Assembly: GCA_964498075.1 (NCBI GenBank)
Contig: CAZCGA010000024.1
Coordinates: 1-64,000, forward strand
Length of the DNA: 64,000 bases
Reading direction: 5' to 3'
DNA from: CAZCGA01 sp964498075
Lineage (GTDB): Bacteria > Desulfobacterota > Binatia > HRBIN30
The notes beneath the pieces were generated by a model. It saw only the letters and a program-made list of their open reading frames with translations, searched no databases and was not told the DNA's origin. Below are positions 5,717-14,150 of this stretch, piece after piece. How positions within the stretch are numbered: position 1 is the stretch's first letter; the number at the start of each line of letters is the position of its first letter. Position numbers and translations under genes: made by a program.

Positions 5717-8700
5717 TCCCCAAGGACTGCAAGCGCCTCGCGGAGGTCGACTTCCCGATCGCCGTGGTCAGCAAGCACGCGGCGAAGGAGAAGTCGATCC
5801 GGTACGGGCATCCGTCGACGCTGCACCTGTGGTGGGCGCGACGGCCGCTGGCTTCGTGCCGGGCCATGCTGCTGGCGTTGCTACTGCCCGATCCGTGCGA
5901 CGAGCATTGTCCGGAAGACTTCAGGACCAAGGCGCGGGTGCTGTTACCGCCCATTCAACGCGAGGTCGGACCGACCGACCACGACCTGCGGCAGGTGCTG
6001 CTCAAGTTCATCGGCGACTTCGCCAACTGGGACCTCTCGGCGAATCCAACCTACCTCAACGTGGCTCGCGGTCTCGTGAAGGCTGCGCACGGTGACGAGC
6101 CGCCTCTGGTTGTCGATCCGTTCGCCGGTGGCGGTTCGATTCCGCTGGAGGCGCTACGTCTCGGCTGTGACGCGTTCGCCAGCGATCTGAACCCGGTGGC
6201 GTGCCTGATTCTCAAAGTGATGCTGGAGGACATTCCGCGTCACGGGCCGGAGCTCGCAAAGGAACTGCGGCGCGTTGGCGCCGAGATCAAGGCAGCCGCG
6301 GAAAAGAAGCTAGCTGAATTCTATCCGACCGATCCCGATGGTGCGCGGCCTATCGCGTATCTGTGGGCGAGGACGGTTTGGTGCGAATCTCCAAACTGTG
6401 GAGCCGAGATACCGCTGGTGCGTTCGCTCTGGCTGTCGACGAAGCACGGTGCGCGGCGGGCCTTGCGCTACAAGAATGTTCGTTCATCTGGGAGAACCCC
6501 GCAGGTCGAATTCGACATCTTCGAGCCCGCAGGCGACGCTGACGTAGCCGGCGGTACAGTTAAGAGCGCGCGGGCGACCTGTGTCTGCTGCAGTGCTGTC
6601 CTGGCCCCAGAACGCGTTCGCTCCCAGTTGAGTGCCCAGCATGGTGGCGCCGACACCATCTTTGGTAAGGACGGCGACCGAATCGACGGGGCGCGGTTGC
6701 TGGCGGTGGTGGTCGCGCGGTCTGGCGAGCAGGGTCGATCGTATCGCCTTCCCTCAGACAGGGACTACCTGGCTGTTCGCAGCGCGACGCGGAAACTCGC
6801 ATCTTTGGCGACGACCAGACCTCCCGGTGATCTCACGACGCTCCCCAACGAGCCCGTCAATCCTATTCGCCCATCACCCAATGCGCGCGGCCTATCGGCC
6901 GTAACTAGATACGGGATGGAAACCTTCGGAGACCTATTCACATCTCGCCAGAAGCTGTCCCTACTAACTCTGGCTGAGTGCATCGCTCGGATCGACACGG
7001 CGACCGACGCCGCTAGGCAGATTGCTGCCCTAGCGCTCAGCCGCTTCACCGACATCAGCAACGCGCTATGCCGCTGGGAGAACACGAAGACTCAAGTTCG
7101 GAACACATTCACGCGACAAGCATTGTCGATGAAGTGGGACTTCGCGGAACCGCACTTGTTCGGTCAGCACGCCGGCGACTACCTGGTGACGTTGGAGACC
7201 ATGGTGCGAGTCATAGACTCGCTGGCGAGCCAAACAAACACAGGCCAAGTGCAGCTGGCAGATGCATGTGCTTCTCCGCTTCCGGATGCAATCACCGATG
7301 TGTGGTTCACCGATCCGCCATACTACGACGCGATCCCGTACGCGGACCTCTCGGACTTCTTCTTTGTGTGGCTCAAACGCGCGCTGCCGAGCCACCCCCT
7401 CCTGCGAGACCCGTTTGACCGGGAAAATCCACTCACGCCGAAGCAGCAGGAGTGCGTTTGGAACCAATCGTACCGCGTGAACGGAAGGGTGAAGGATGGC
7501 GCCTTCTTCGAGCAGCAGATGGCGCGCGCAGCCTCCGAGGGGCTCAGGGTGCTGCACGCAGACGGAATTGGCTGTGTTGTGTTTGCCCACAAGTCAACCG
7601 AAGGGTGGGAAGCACTTATCGGTGGACTGCTCACCTCCGGTTGGGTCGTCAGGGCGTCATGGCCAGTTGCGACAGAACTCAAGAATCGAACGAACGCACG
7701 AGATGCTGCGTCTCTGATGGGTAGCGTGCACCTCGTCTGCCGCCCGCGCACGGAAGACAAGATCGGTGATTGGGGTGAAGTGTATCGCGAACTCCCGAAG
7801 CGCGTCAGCGACTGGATGGAGCATCTGCAGTCCGAGGGCGTACGCGGCGCGGATCTGGTCTTCGCCTGCATCGGCCCGGCGCTGGAGATCTACAGCCGTT
7901 ACGCGAAGGTGGTTGATGCGGAAGAGCGCGAGATCCCGCTCGGTGGTGATCCCGAGGCGACGGAGCCTCACAAGCGAGGCTATCTCGCGTACGTCTGGGA
8001 GGCTGTCGGCCGTGCGGCGCTCGAACAGGTGCTGGGCACCGCGGAGGCTAGCGCGCGCAACGGTGCTGCGGGCGCTCTCGAAGAGGACGCGCGGCTGACC
8101 GCGCTCTTTCTGTGGACGCTGCAGAGCACGGATGCGAACGGTGAGAACCCCCAGCCCGCCCCTCTCCCAGGGCACGAGGGAGAACAAGAGAATGACGACG
8201 AGGACGCCGGCGAGACGCCTGCGCCACCCAAGGGCAAGAAGGGCTTCAGCCTGATCTACGACGTGGCGCGCCGCTTCGCCCAGCCGCTCGGCATCCACCT
8301 CGATCAGTGGGAGGATCGTATCATCCAGACCGACAAGGGCGTCGTACGTCTCCTGCCGGTGGCGGAGCGGGCGAAGCAACTCTTCGGCGAGGACGGCGCG
8401 GAGGCCGTTGCCGACCAGCTGGAACGCAATCCCACGGCAGCGCCGCAGTTGACCCTCTTCCCCGACGCGCGCGACGGCGGCGCACCGGCAATCAAAGGGC
8501 GCGGTAGGAAGCCCCGTGGGAAAAACACAGCGGGCGTTTCAGATACCGCCCTCCAAACCCGGCGTGACCTGCCTGCTGCCGCGCAGCGGCAGGCAGGGGC
8601 GACGACCCTCGACCGCGTCCACGCTGCGATGCTCCTCCAAGCCGGCGGTCGCGCCAACGCGTTGCGCGCGCTGCTGACGGCCGAGCAAGACCGCAGCCCC

Positions 8701-8799
8701 GACTTCCTCCGCCTCGCCAACGCCCTCTCCGCCCTGTATCCGAAGGACAGCGAGGAGAAGCGGCTCCTTGATGCGATGTTACTAGCCGTGCCAAGGTGA
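5713..8799 (+). CDS. DUF1156 adenine-specific DNA methylase (1028 aa)
   Basis: This is a COG1743-type methylase. The N-terminal DUF1156 block ends in HPSTLHLWWARRP. The SAM-binding motif DPFAGGG is at residue 135 and the catalytic DPPY at 534-537. Two Cys pairs between them (CESPNC near 225, CVCC near 295) suggest zinc ribbons. It probably methylates adenine to mark self DNA for the helicase/ATPase machinery. The C-terminal third contains an acidic, proline-rich insertion (about residues 812-840) encoded by a palindromic repeat, and a second inverted repeat near 950-965, both in frame. It starts inside the previous gene's stop codon. The family assignment is secure; the target sequence is unknown. 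Confidence 0.93.
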   Translation: MIPKDCKRLAEVDFPIAVVSKHAAKEKSIRYGHPSTLHLWWARRPLASCRAMLLALLLPDPCDEHCPEDFRTKARVLLPPIQREVGPTDHDLRQVLLKFIGDFANWDLSANPTYLNVARGLVKAAHGDEPPLVVDPFAGGGSIPLEALRLGCDAFASDLNPVACLILKVMLEDIPRHGPELAKELRRVGAEIKAAAEKKLAEFYPTDPDGARPIAYLWARTVWCESPNCGAEIPLVRSLWLSTKHGARRALRYKNVRSSGRTPQVEFDIFEPAGDADVAGGTVKSARATCVCCSAVLAPERVRSQLSAQHGGADTIFGKDGDRIDGARLLAVVVARSGEQGRSYRLPSDRDYLAVRSATRKLASLATTRPPGDLTTLPNEPVNPIRPSPNARGLSAVTRYGMETFGDLFTSRQKLSLLTLAECIARIDTATDAARQIAALALSRFTDISNALCRWENTKTQVRNTFTRQALSMKWDFAEPHLFGQHAGDYLVTLETMVRVIDSLASQTNTGQVQLADACASPLPDAITDVWFTDPPYYDAIPYADLSDFFFVWLKRALPSHPLLRDPFDRENPLTPKQQECVWNQSYRVNGRVKDGAFFEQQMARAASEGLRVLHADGIGCVVFAHKSTEGWEALIGGLLTSGWVVRASWPVATELKNRTNARDAASLMGSVHLVCRPRTEDKIGDWGEVYRELPKRVSDWMEHLQSEGVRGADLVFACIGPALEIYSRYAKVVDAEEREIPLGGDPEATEPHKRGYLAYVWEAVGRAALEQVLGTAEASARNGAAGALEEDARLTALFLWTLQSTDANGENPQPAPLPGHEGEQENDDEDAGETPAPPKGKKGFSLIYDVARRFAQPLGIHLDQWEDRIIQTDKGVVRLLPVAERAKQLFGEDGAEAVADQLERNPTAAPQLTLFPDARDGGAPAIKGRGRKPRGKNTAGVSDTALQTRRDLPAAAQRQAGATTLDRVHAAMLLQAGGRANALRALLTAEQDRSPDFLRLANALSALYPKDSEEKRLLDAMLLAVPR
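8147..8190. repeat. Palindromic repeat inside the DUF1156 methylase gene
   Basis: The segment cccctctcccagggcacgag is the reverse-orientation counterpart of the repeat inside the helicase gene at 187-226. It is read in frame and encodes a Pro/Glu-rich linker. Confidence 0.65.
8565..8602. repeat. Inverted repeat inside the methylase gene
   Basis: The halves cctgcctgctgcc and ggcaggcagg form an imperfect hairpin centred on gcgc. The element is read through as DLPAAAQRQAG and separates the body of the protein from its last helical segment. Confidence 0.55.
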
Positions 8800-8811
8800 A
8801 CCGGGCTGACC

Positions 8812-9243
8812 ATGCTGACACAAGCCGAAGCCGACAGCCTGATCGCGATGGGCAAGACGTTCTTGAAGCCCACGGCGATCGCGCTACCGCCGGGTGCGGA
8901 TGAAACGCACGAGCTTGTTGGTGATGACGCGCGCGAGCGATTTCTGCTGGACCTCTGGAGAGGGACCATTCGCGTTTCCAAGCTGAAATTTCAGAACCGG
9001 GCGCGCAAGGTAATCCTCCTCGTCAGGCTCGACATTGACGGTGCACCGCACACGAACCCTGACGGCCAGCGGCTCGGCGGCACACATCTGCACGTGTACC
9101 GTGAGGGTTTTGAGGATAGGTGGGCGGCCCCTGTCGATCCAACCCAGTTCAGCAACCCATCCAACCTCCGTCAGGCGTTCGACGACTTCTGCCGCTTCTG
9201 CAATATCCGGGATGTCCCGCAGTTTCAGGAGGCGCTGCTGTGA
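8812..9243 (+). CDS. DUF6978-like protein (143 aa)
   Basis: The protein has a helical start (MLTQAEADSLIAMGK) and a beta-rich centre with ILLVRLDIDG, PHTNPDG and GTHLHVYREGF. This matches what I recall of DUF6978, a family regularly encoded beside DUF1828 proteins. It follows the methylase by 12 bp and overlaps the next gene by 4 bp (GTGA), so it forms a pair with it. The pair behaves like an embedded accessory or toxin-antitoxin-like module in the defence operon; no function is established. Confidence 0.6.
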   Translation: MLTQAEADSLIAMGKTFLKPTAIALPPGADETHELVGDDARERFLLDLWRGTIRVSKLKFQNRARKVILLVRLDIDGAPHTNPDGQRLGGTHLHVYREGFEDRWAAPVDPTQFSNPSNLRQAFDDFCRFCNIRDVPQFQEALL

Positions 9244-10007
9244 ACAAGCAGGAATGCCAGCAGCTCATCGATTCGTACCTCGACTGGCTGCGCAAGGGGC
9301 TGACGGTTGAGGCTGTCGGCACGGCGTGCGAACTGACAACGCCCTTCCTTGATCGACATAACGACCATCTGCAGGTCTACGCCGTTCAGCGCAACGGCAC
9401 CATTGTCCTCTCTGACGACGGGTACATTCTCTCTGATCTTCGGACCAGCGGTTTGGACCTGAATACGCCGAAACGCTTAGAGGTCGTGAAGGCAATTCTG
9501 AACGGGCTTGGCGTGCGCCTCGAGGGCAACCAACTCGTCGTCGAAGCGTCGACGAGGAACCTCGGGCAGAAGGTCCACTCTCTTGTCCAGGCCATGCTGG
9601 CGGTGAACGACACGTTCGTAATGGCACAGCCGCGCGTGGCGACGTTCTTCTGGGAGGACGTGCGAGCGTTCCTTGACCAGCACGACGTGCGCTACAGCGC
9701 ACGCGTGAAGATCGCGGGCCGCAGTGGATTCGACCATGGGATCGATTTTCTCATTCCAAAATCCCGCACACGTCCCGAACGCTTCGTGCAGGCGATTAAC
9801 GTTGCCACCAAGAGCACGATTGGGTCATACCTCTTTGCTCTAACAGACACGCGCGAGGCAAGACCGGAAACACCGGAAGCCTATGCCTTCCTCAACGATC
9901 GGGATCACACGGTCGGGGGTGACGTGGTTGAAGCGCTGGAGGCTTACAGAGTTCGTCCCGCCCTGTGGTCGCAGCGACAGGAACACGCGCACGCCTTAGC
10001 CGAATGA
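9240..10007 (+). CDS. DUF1828/DUF1829 protein (255 aa)
   Basis: The N-terminal half has the DUF1828 pattern: TPFLDRHNDHLQVYAV, then VLSDDGYILSDLRTSGLDL. The C-terminal half corresponds to DUF1829, with a conserved FDHGIDFLIPKS stretch. The start is the GTG at 9240, which overlaps the previous stop and has an aggagg site nine bases upstream; the longer in-frame extension to 9120 would run through the previous gene. DUF1828 proteins are found in phage and defence contexts, with no proven activity. It is probably co-translated with the DUF6978-like protein. Confidence 0.75.
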   Translation: MNKQECQQLIDSYLDWLRKGLTVEAVGTACELTTPFLDRHNDHLQVYAVQRNGTIVLSDDGYILSDLRTSGLDLNTPKRLEVVKAILNGLGVRLEGNQLVVEASTRNLGQKVHSLVQAMLAVNDTFVMAQPRVATFFWEDVRAFLDQHDVRYSARVKIAGRSGFDHGIDFLIPKSRTRPERFVQAINVATKSTIGSYLFALTDTREARPETPEAYAFLNDRDHTVGGDVVEALEAYRVRPALWSQRQEHAHALAE

Positions 10008-10032
10008 CGGAAGGTATGAGTGCGCAGACCCG

Positions 10033-10233
10033 ATGAAGATTACATATGACGAGAGAGCCGACGCCCTATACATCCGGCTGCGGGAAACGGATTGTCAGTG
10101 CCGCGTAGTGCGACTGACAGATGAAATCGCGCTGGACTTCACCGCCGGTGAGACGCTCGTCGGAATCGAGATCCTTGAGGCGTCCAAACACGTCACTGAT
10201 CCCCGGAAGATCGAGTTCCAGATAACGGAGTAG
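10033..10233 (+). CDS. DUF2283 protein (66 aa)
   Basis: The protein opens with MKITYDERADALYIRL and has VRLTDEIALDFTAGETLVGIEILEASK, the complete DUF2283 signature. These proteins are small beta-rich units, often beside toxin or nuclease genes, with no assigned biochemistry. The gene lies 25 bp after the DUF1828 gene and 3 bp before the DUF499 gene, so it is within the operon. Confidence 0.85.
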   Translation: MKITYDERADALYIRLRETDCQCRVVRLTDEIALDFTAGETLVGIEILEASKHVTDPRKIEFQITE

Positions 10234-10236
10234 ATT

Positions 10237-13011
10237 GTGGAACCCTGGTACAAGGTCGCTTTGCCTCGTAAGGAAGTGCGCGAGGGACGGTCCTTCAATC
10301 CCGACGAATTCGCGATCGCGTTGGAACAAGTTGTTGCCGGTAGCGCCCCCGAAGACTACCGCGACCCGGCGAAATTCTTCTCGCGCACCTATTTCACCCG
10401 AGCCCTGCGGGAGCACGCCGGGATGGTGCTCAAACGGCTAGCGGGCCAGACCGAGAACGCTGCGCCTGTCCTCACGCTCATCACCCAGTTCGGCGGCGGC
10501 AAGACGCACACGCTGACTGCGCTCTACCACCTGGCGCGCAATGGCGCGAAGGCGAATGGCTACCAGGGTGTCGGCGATCTACTCCGAGAGGCCGGTCTCA
10601 CCGAGGTGCCAAACGCTGCCGTCGGCGTCTTCGTCGGCAACGCGTGGGACCCGAGCGAAGGACGAGAGAACCCCTGGCTCGACATCGCTCAGCAGCTCGC
10701 CGGCGATCAAGGCGTCGCTGCCCTCGGGGCCGCAGGGAAGACGACTCCACCGGGAACCACTGCGCTCGGGAAGCTTTTCGAGGTCACGGGGAGGCCGGTA
10801 CTCGTCTTGTTCGACGAAGTGCTCAACTTCATGAACCGGCACCGTAGCATGGCCGACTCATTTCATGCCTTTCTGCAGAATCTCACAGTCGCGATGACCG
10901 GCATGACGCACGGCGCTGCCGTGATCAGTTTGCCGCGCAGCCAAGTCGAGATGACCGATTGGGATATGCAATGGCAAGACAAGATCACGAAGGTCGTGCG
11001 CCGCGTCGCTAAGGACTTGATCGCCAACGACGAGACGGAGATCAGCGAGGTCGTACGGCGCCGCCTTTTCGAAGAGCTGGGCAATGAACGCGTGCGCAAG
11101 AACGTAGCGAAGGCCTATGCAGACTGGTGCTTCGAACGCCGCGCGCAACTACCACCGGAATGGACCGCCGTCGACACGGCAACGACCGAGGCCAAGGCGC
11201 GGGAGTTTCTGCAGCGGCGATTCGAGGCGTGCTTTCCCTTCCACCCCGCAACGCTCTCAGTCTTTCAGAGAAAGTGGCAGGCGCTGCCGCAGTACCAGCA
11301 AACTCGCGGCACGCTGGCCATGCTGGCGCAGTGGATCTCGTGCGCCTACCGAGAGGGGTATCAACGCGCCCGGCGGGAGTCCCTCATCACGCTGGGTTCC
11401 GCGCCGCTCGACGTGCCCGGATTCCGCGCGGTCGTTCTCGGCCAGCTCGGCGAGACACGGCTGGGGGCTGCCATCGATACGGACATTGCCAGCGAGCAGT
11501 CGCACGCGAGGGCGTTGGACGCTGACACCAAAGGTCCTCTGAGCAAGATTCACCAGCGGGTCGGGTCTGCCATCCTCTTCGAATCGTCCGGTGGGCAGAC
11601 CGACAAGGTCGCGCATCTGCCGGAGCTGCGCTTCGCCATCGGTGAGCCGGAGATGGACACCACATCGATCGATAGTGCGGCCACGGCACTGGAGTCGAAG
11701 GCATTCTTTATCAGTCGGGTCGGCTCGGATGGGTTCAAGATTCACCACAAGGCCACGATCCGGAAAGCGGTGAGCGATCGTCGCGCCTCGCTCGATGAAG
11801 AGACCGAGATCCGGCCGGTGATGCGCGACGTCGTCAAGAAGGAGTTCGCGAAAGGGGCAACGCTTCCCATCGTCCCGCTCCCCGAGGACGGTACGGAGAT
11901 CCAGGACTCCCCGCGGTTGACCCTCGTCGTGATGGGCCCAGACCGCGAGTGGGGCGGCGGTCCACTCCGCCAGCAGATCGGCGAGTGGACCAAGCAACGC
12001 GGCAAGTCGCCGCGCCTGTATCCGGGCTCGCTCGTGTGGTGCGTCAAGAAGCCGGGGCGCGACTTGCGCGACAAGGTTGAGCTGTGGCTCGCGTGGAAGC
12101 GTGTTGCCCGCGAAATGATCGACGGCACTCTGGGTGCGGACTACGACCGCACCGATCGCGCCGACGCCGACGCAAAGGTGCGCGATGCGGAGGACCAGGC
12201 GAAGGACGAGGTGTGGGCTGGATACCGGTTCGTCGCCCTGGCCGACGCGAAGGAAACAGATGGTCTGAAGATCATCGACCTCGGTGCCGGTCACGCGGGT
12301 TCCAACACTGAAACGCTCTGCAGCCGAGTCATCGCAGCCCTCAAGTCACAGGCGCTGCTCAACGAGTCGGTAGGAGCGGGCTATCTTGATCGGAACTGGC
12401 CGCCGGCGCTGAAAGAGTCGGGGGCGTGGCCGCTCTCCAGCCTGCGCCAGAGCTTTCTTAACGGGGCACTGACGCGGCTCATCGACCCAGATGCCGTCCT
12501 ACGCACAAAGATCGTCGAGTTCGTCACCAAGGGAGAGCTCGGCCTTGCCTCGGGCCAGAGACCGGATGGCGCGTACGATCGCGTGTGGTTCGCGGAGTGG
12601 ATCACCGCTGATGAAGTCGCGTTCGAACCCGGTGTGTTTCTCCTCACGAAGGCGCGGGCGAGTGGGCTCAAGAGTGGCGCCGCCGCAACGCCGACAGCAA
12701 CTCGCGAAGCTGACAGAGGGCCTGAACCCGAGCCTGCGTTCCCGCCTGAAACACAAGAATCGGTCACCGGCAGCGCACCAGTCCATCAAACAACGACTCT
12801 TCGCATCTTTGGTGCAATCCCGCCCGAGATTTGGAACCGTCTTGGGACGAAGGTGCTCCCGAAGCTTCGATCTGGACGAGACCTGAAGGTTGGTGTGGAG
12901 TTCTCGGTTGCAGTCGATGCCAGTGTCGCAGCGAGCTTAGAGAGTGATCTCCGACAGGCGCTCGCTGACCTTGGCATCAGCGGGCAAGTCCGGATCGAGA
13001 GATCACCGTGA
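10237..13011 (+). CDS. DUF499 P-loop ATPase (924 aa)
   Basis: This is the ATPase partner of the DUF1156 methylase. The Walker A motif TQFGGGKTH is at residues 83-91 and a Walker B segment VLVLFDEVLNF at about 188-198. The N-terminal PWYKVALPRKEVREGR and the C-terminal IFGAIPPEIWNRLG are typical of DUF499 (COG1483). It starts at a GTG three bases after the DUF2283 stop. With the helicase and the methylase it forms a helicase-methylase-ATPase defence backbone, for which restriction of unmodified phage DNA is the expected role. It is the last gene of the plus-strand island; the next gene converges on it. Confidence 0.92.
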   Translation: MEPWYKVALPRKEVREGRSFNPDEFAIALEQVVAGSAPEDYRDPAKFFSRTYFTRALREHAGMVLKRLAGQTENAAPVLTLITQFGGGKTHTLTALYHLARNGAKANGYQGVGDLLREAGLTEVPNAAVGVFVGNAWDPSEGRENPWLDIAQQLAGDQGVAALGAAGKTTPPGTTALGKLFEVTGRPVLVLFDEVLNFMNRHRSMADSFHAFLQNLTVAMTGMTHGAAVISLPRSQVEMTDWDMQWQDKITKVVRRVAKDLIANDETEISEVVRRRLFEELGNERVRKNVAKAYADWCFERRAQLPPEWTAVDTATTEAKAREFLQRRFEACFPFHPATLSVFQRKWQALPQYQQTRGTLAMLAQWISCAYREGYQRARRESLITLGSAPLDVPGFRAVVLGQLGETRLGAAIDTDIASEQSHARALDADTKGPLSKIHQRVGSAILFESSGGQTDKVAHLPELRFAIGEPEMDTTSIDSAATALESKAFFISRVGSDGFKIHHKATIRKAVSDRRASLDEETEIRPVMRDVVKKEFAKGATLPIVPLPEDGTEIQDSPRLTLVVMGPDREWGGGPLRQQIGEWTKQRGKSPRLYPGSLVWCVKKPGRDLRDKVELWLAWKRVAREMIDGTLGADYDRTDRADADAKVRDAEDQAKDEVWAGYRFVALADAKETDGLKIIDLGAGHAGSNTETLCSRVIAALKSQALLNESVGAGYLDRNWPPALKESGAWPLSSLRQSFLNGALTRLIDPDAVLRTKIVEFVTKGELGLASGQRPDGAYDRVWFAEWITADEVAFEPGVFLLTKARASGLKSGAAATPTATREADRGPEPEPAFPPETQESVTGSAPVHQTTTLRIFGAIPPEIWNRLGTKVLPKLRSGRDLKVGVEFSVAVDASVAASLESDLRQALADLGISGQVRIERSP

Positions 13012-13070
13012 CTGACCTGGCTCAGACGCAGCCTGAATCGTCACCACGCCCGTAACGCGACCTGCCCTAC

Positions 13071-14117
13071 TTACTTCGGTGCGATCGGTTTGTAGTACGG
13101 CCGGCCGGCTTGGATCCACTCGCTGTACATCTCCGCGAACGCCGGACCCATCGGGTCGAGGCCGCGGATCGGCAGCGAGCCGCGCCGGATGGTGAAGTCG
13201 TGCGGCGCTAGCTCGCCGGCGCGCAGGAAGTGACGCTCCGCAGCTTCGGCCTTGCCGGCCTTGTGGAGGTACCACGCCAGGGAGAACTCGGTGCGCGCCA
13301 GTTGCTCCTGCGATGTGGGAACCACTTGCAGTGCGCGGACGTCGCGCTCCTCGAGCGCGCTCTTGTTCTCCTTCGCCCAGGCGCGTAGCGCATCGAGGTG
13401 GGGGCCTGAATCGATGCCGGTCAGGTCCTTGAACGTGTCGCTGCCGAAGGCGACGTCGTTGGGGCGCACGATGCGTCCATGCTCGTCGATCCAGACGACG
13501 GTCGGCACGTTGATGATGCGGTACAGGTCGGCGACCACATGCTCGCTGTCGATCAGACTCGGATGCGTCGGTGATGCGGCCGCGATGTACGGCCGCGCGT
13601 CGTCGGCGCTCTTGTCCAACGCGACGCTGATGACCGTGAAGCCGTATCCCTGCAGCTCGGCGTGGATCGCCTGCCAGACCGGCAGGTCATAACGGCAGCC
13701 TCACCACGAGGCATACGCAACCAGCAGCACCTTCTTGCCGCGATAATCGGAGAGCGAGTGCAGCGTGCCGTCGACGTCGGGAAGAGTGAAGTCGGGCGCC
13801 TGCAGCGAGCTGAGCTGCGCCGTGCGCTCCTCCGCCGACGCACCGAGATACGCCGCGCGTTCCTCGCTGTCGATGGCGATCGGCCGCGACAAGAGATCCG
13901 CGAACGCCAGCAGGTCAATGCCTGCATCGTTCACGAGACCCGGGCGCGTGCTCACCGGGATGCAGCGATCGGCCTTGCACAGGCCCTGCGGCTTCAGCTC
14001 CCAGCCGAGCGCCGTCTGCAGCGCCGCCGCGGCTAGTCGCACCGTGCCGTCGCCGGCGGCGGCGGGAACCTGAGCGACGCGTCCTTCATCGATCACCGTA
14101 AGCTCGTGCATGTCCAT
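13071..14117 (-). CDS. Thioredoxin-fold (redoxin/TlpA-like) protein, candidate selenoprotein with Sec139 (348 aa)
   Basis: Two frames in the same phase, 13701-14117 and 13071-13700, are separated by a single TGA at 13701-13703. Reading through gives one continuous redoxin: APDFTLPDVDG, LLVAYASW, then U-GCRYDLPVWQ, then VPTVVWIDEHGRIV with the cis-Pro of thioredoxin folds. The TGA sits exactly where the first redox Cys would be (residue 139), followed by Cys141, so a U-x-C centre is predicted. A hairpin with loop GGUCU lies directly downstream. The start at 14117 has a ggagg site. The gene is 33 bp after the MFS gene on the same strand. A nonsense mutation is the alternative, but the absence of any other lesion argues against it. 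No selA, selB or selC is visible in this window. Confidence 0.72.
13670..13686 (-). promoter_or_regulatory. Candidate bacterial SECIS hairpin
   Basis: In the mRNA, CCUGCC-GGUCU-GGCAGG forms a perfect 6-bp stem with a five-base loop. The loop begins at nucleotide 24 counted from the U of the UGA at 13703-13701. In E. coli fdhF a GGUC loop begins at nucleotide 22, with the SelB-contacting G23 and U24. Loop sequence and spacing are therefore both close to a known bSECIS. The lower stem is weak, as is common outside enterobacteria. Confidence 0.65.
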
Positions 14118-14150
14118 GGGTCCTCCGGCTACGTGCGTGGCTGCAGGTTG

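Noticed and set aside
9120..9239. N-terminal extension of the DUF1828 gene to 9120
   Set aside because: It overlaps the DUF6978 gene by 120 bp; the GTG at 9240 has a ribosome site and the typical start of the family.
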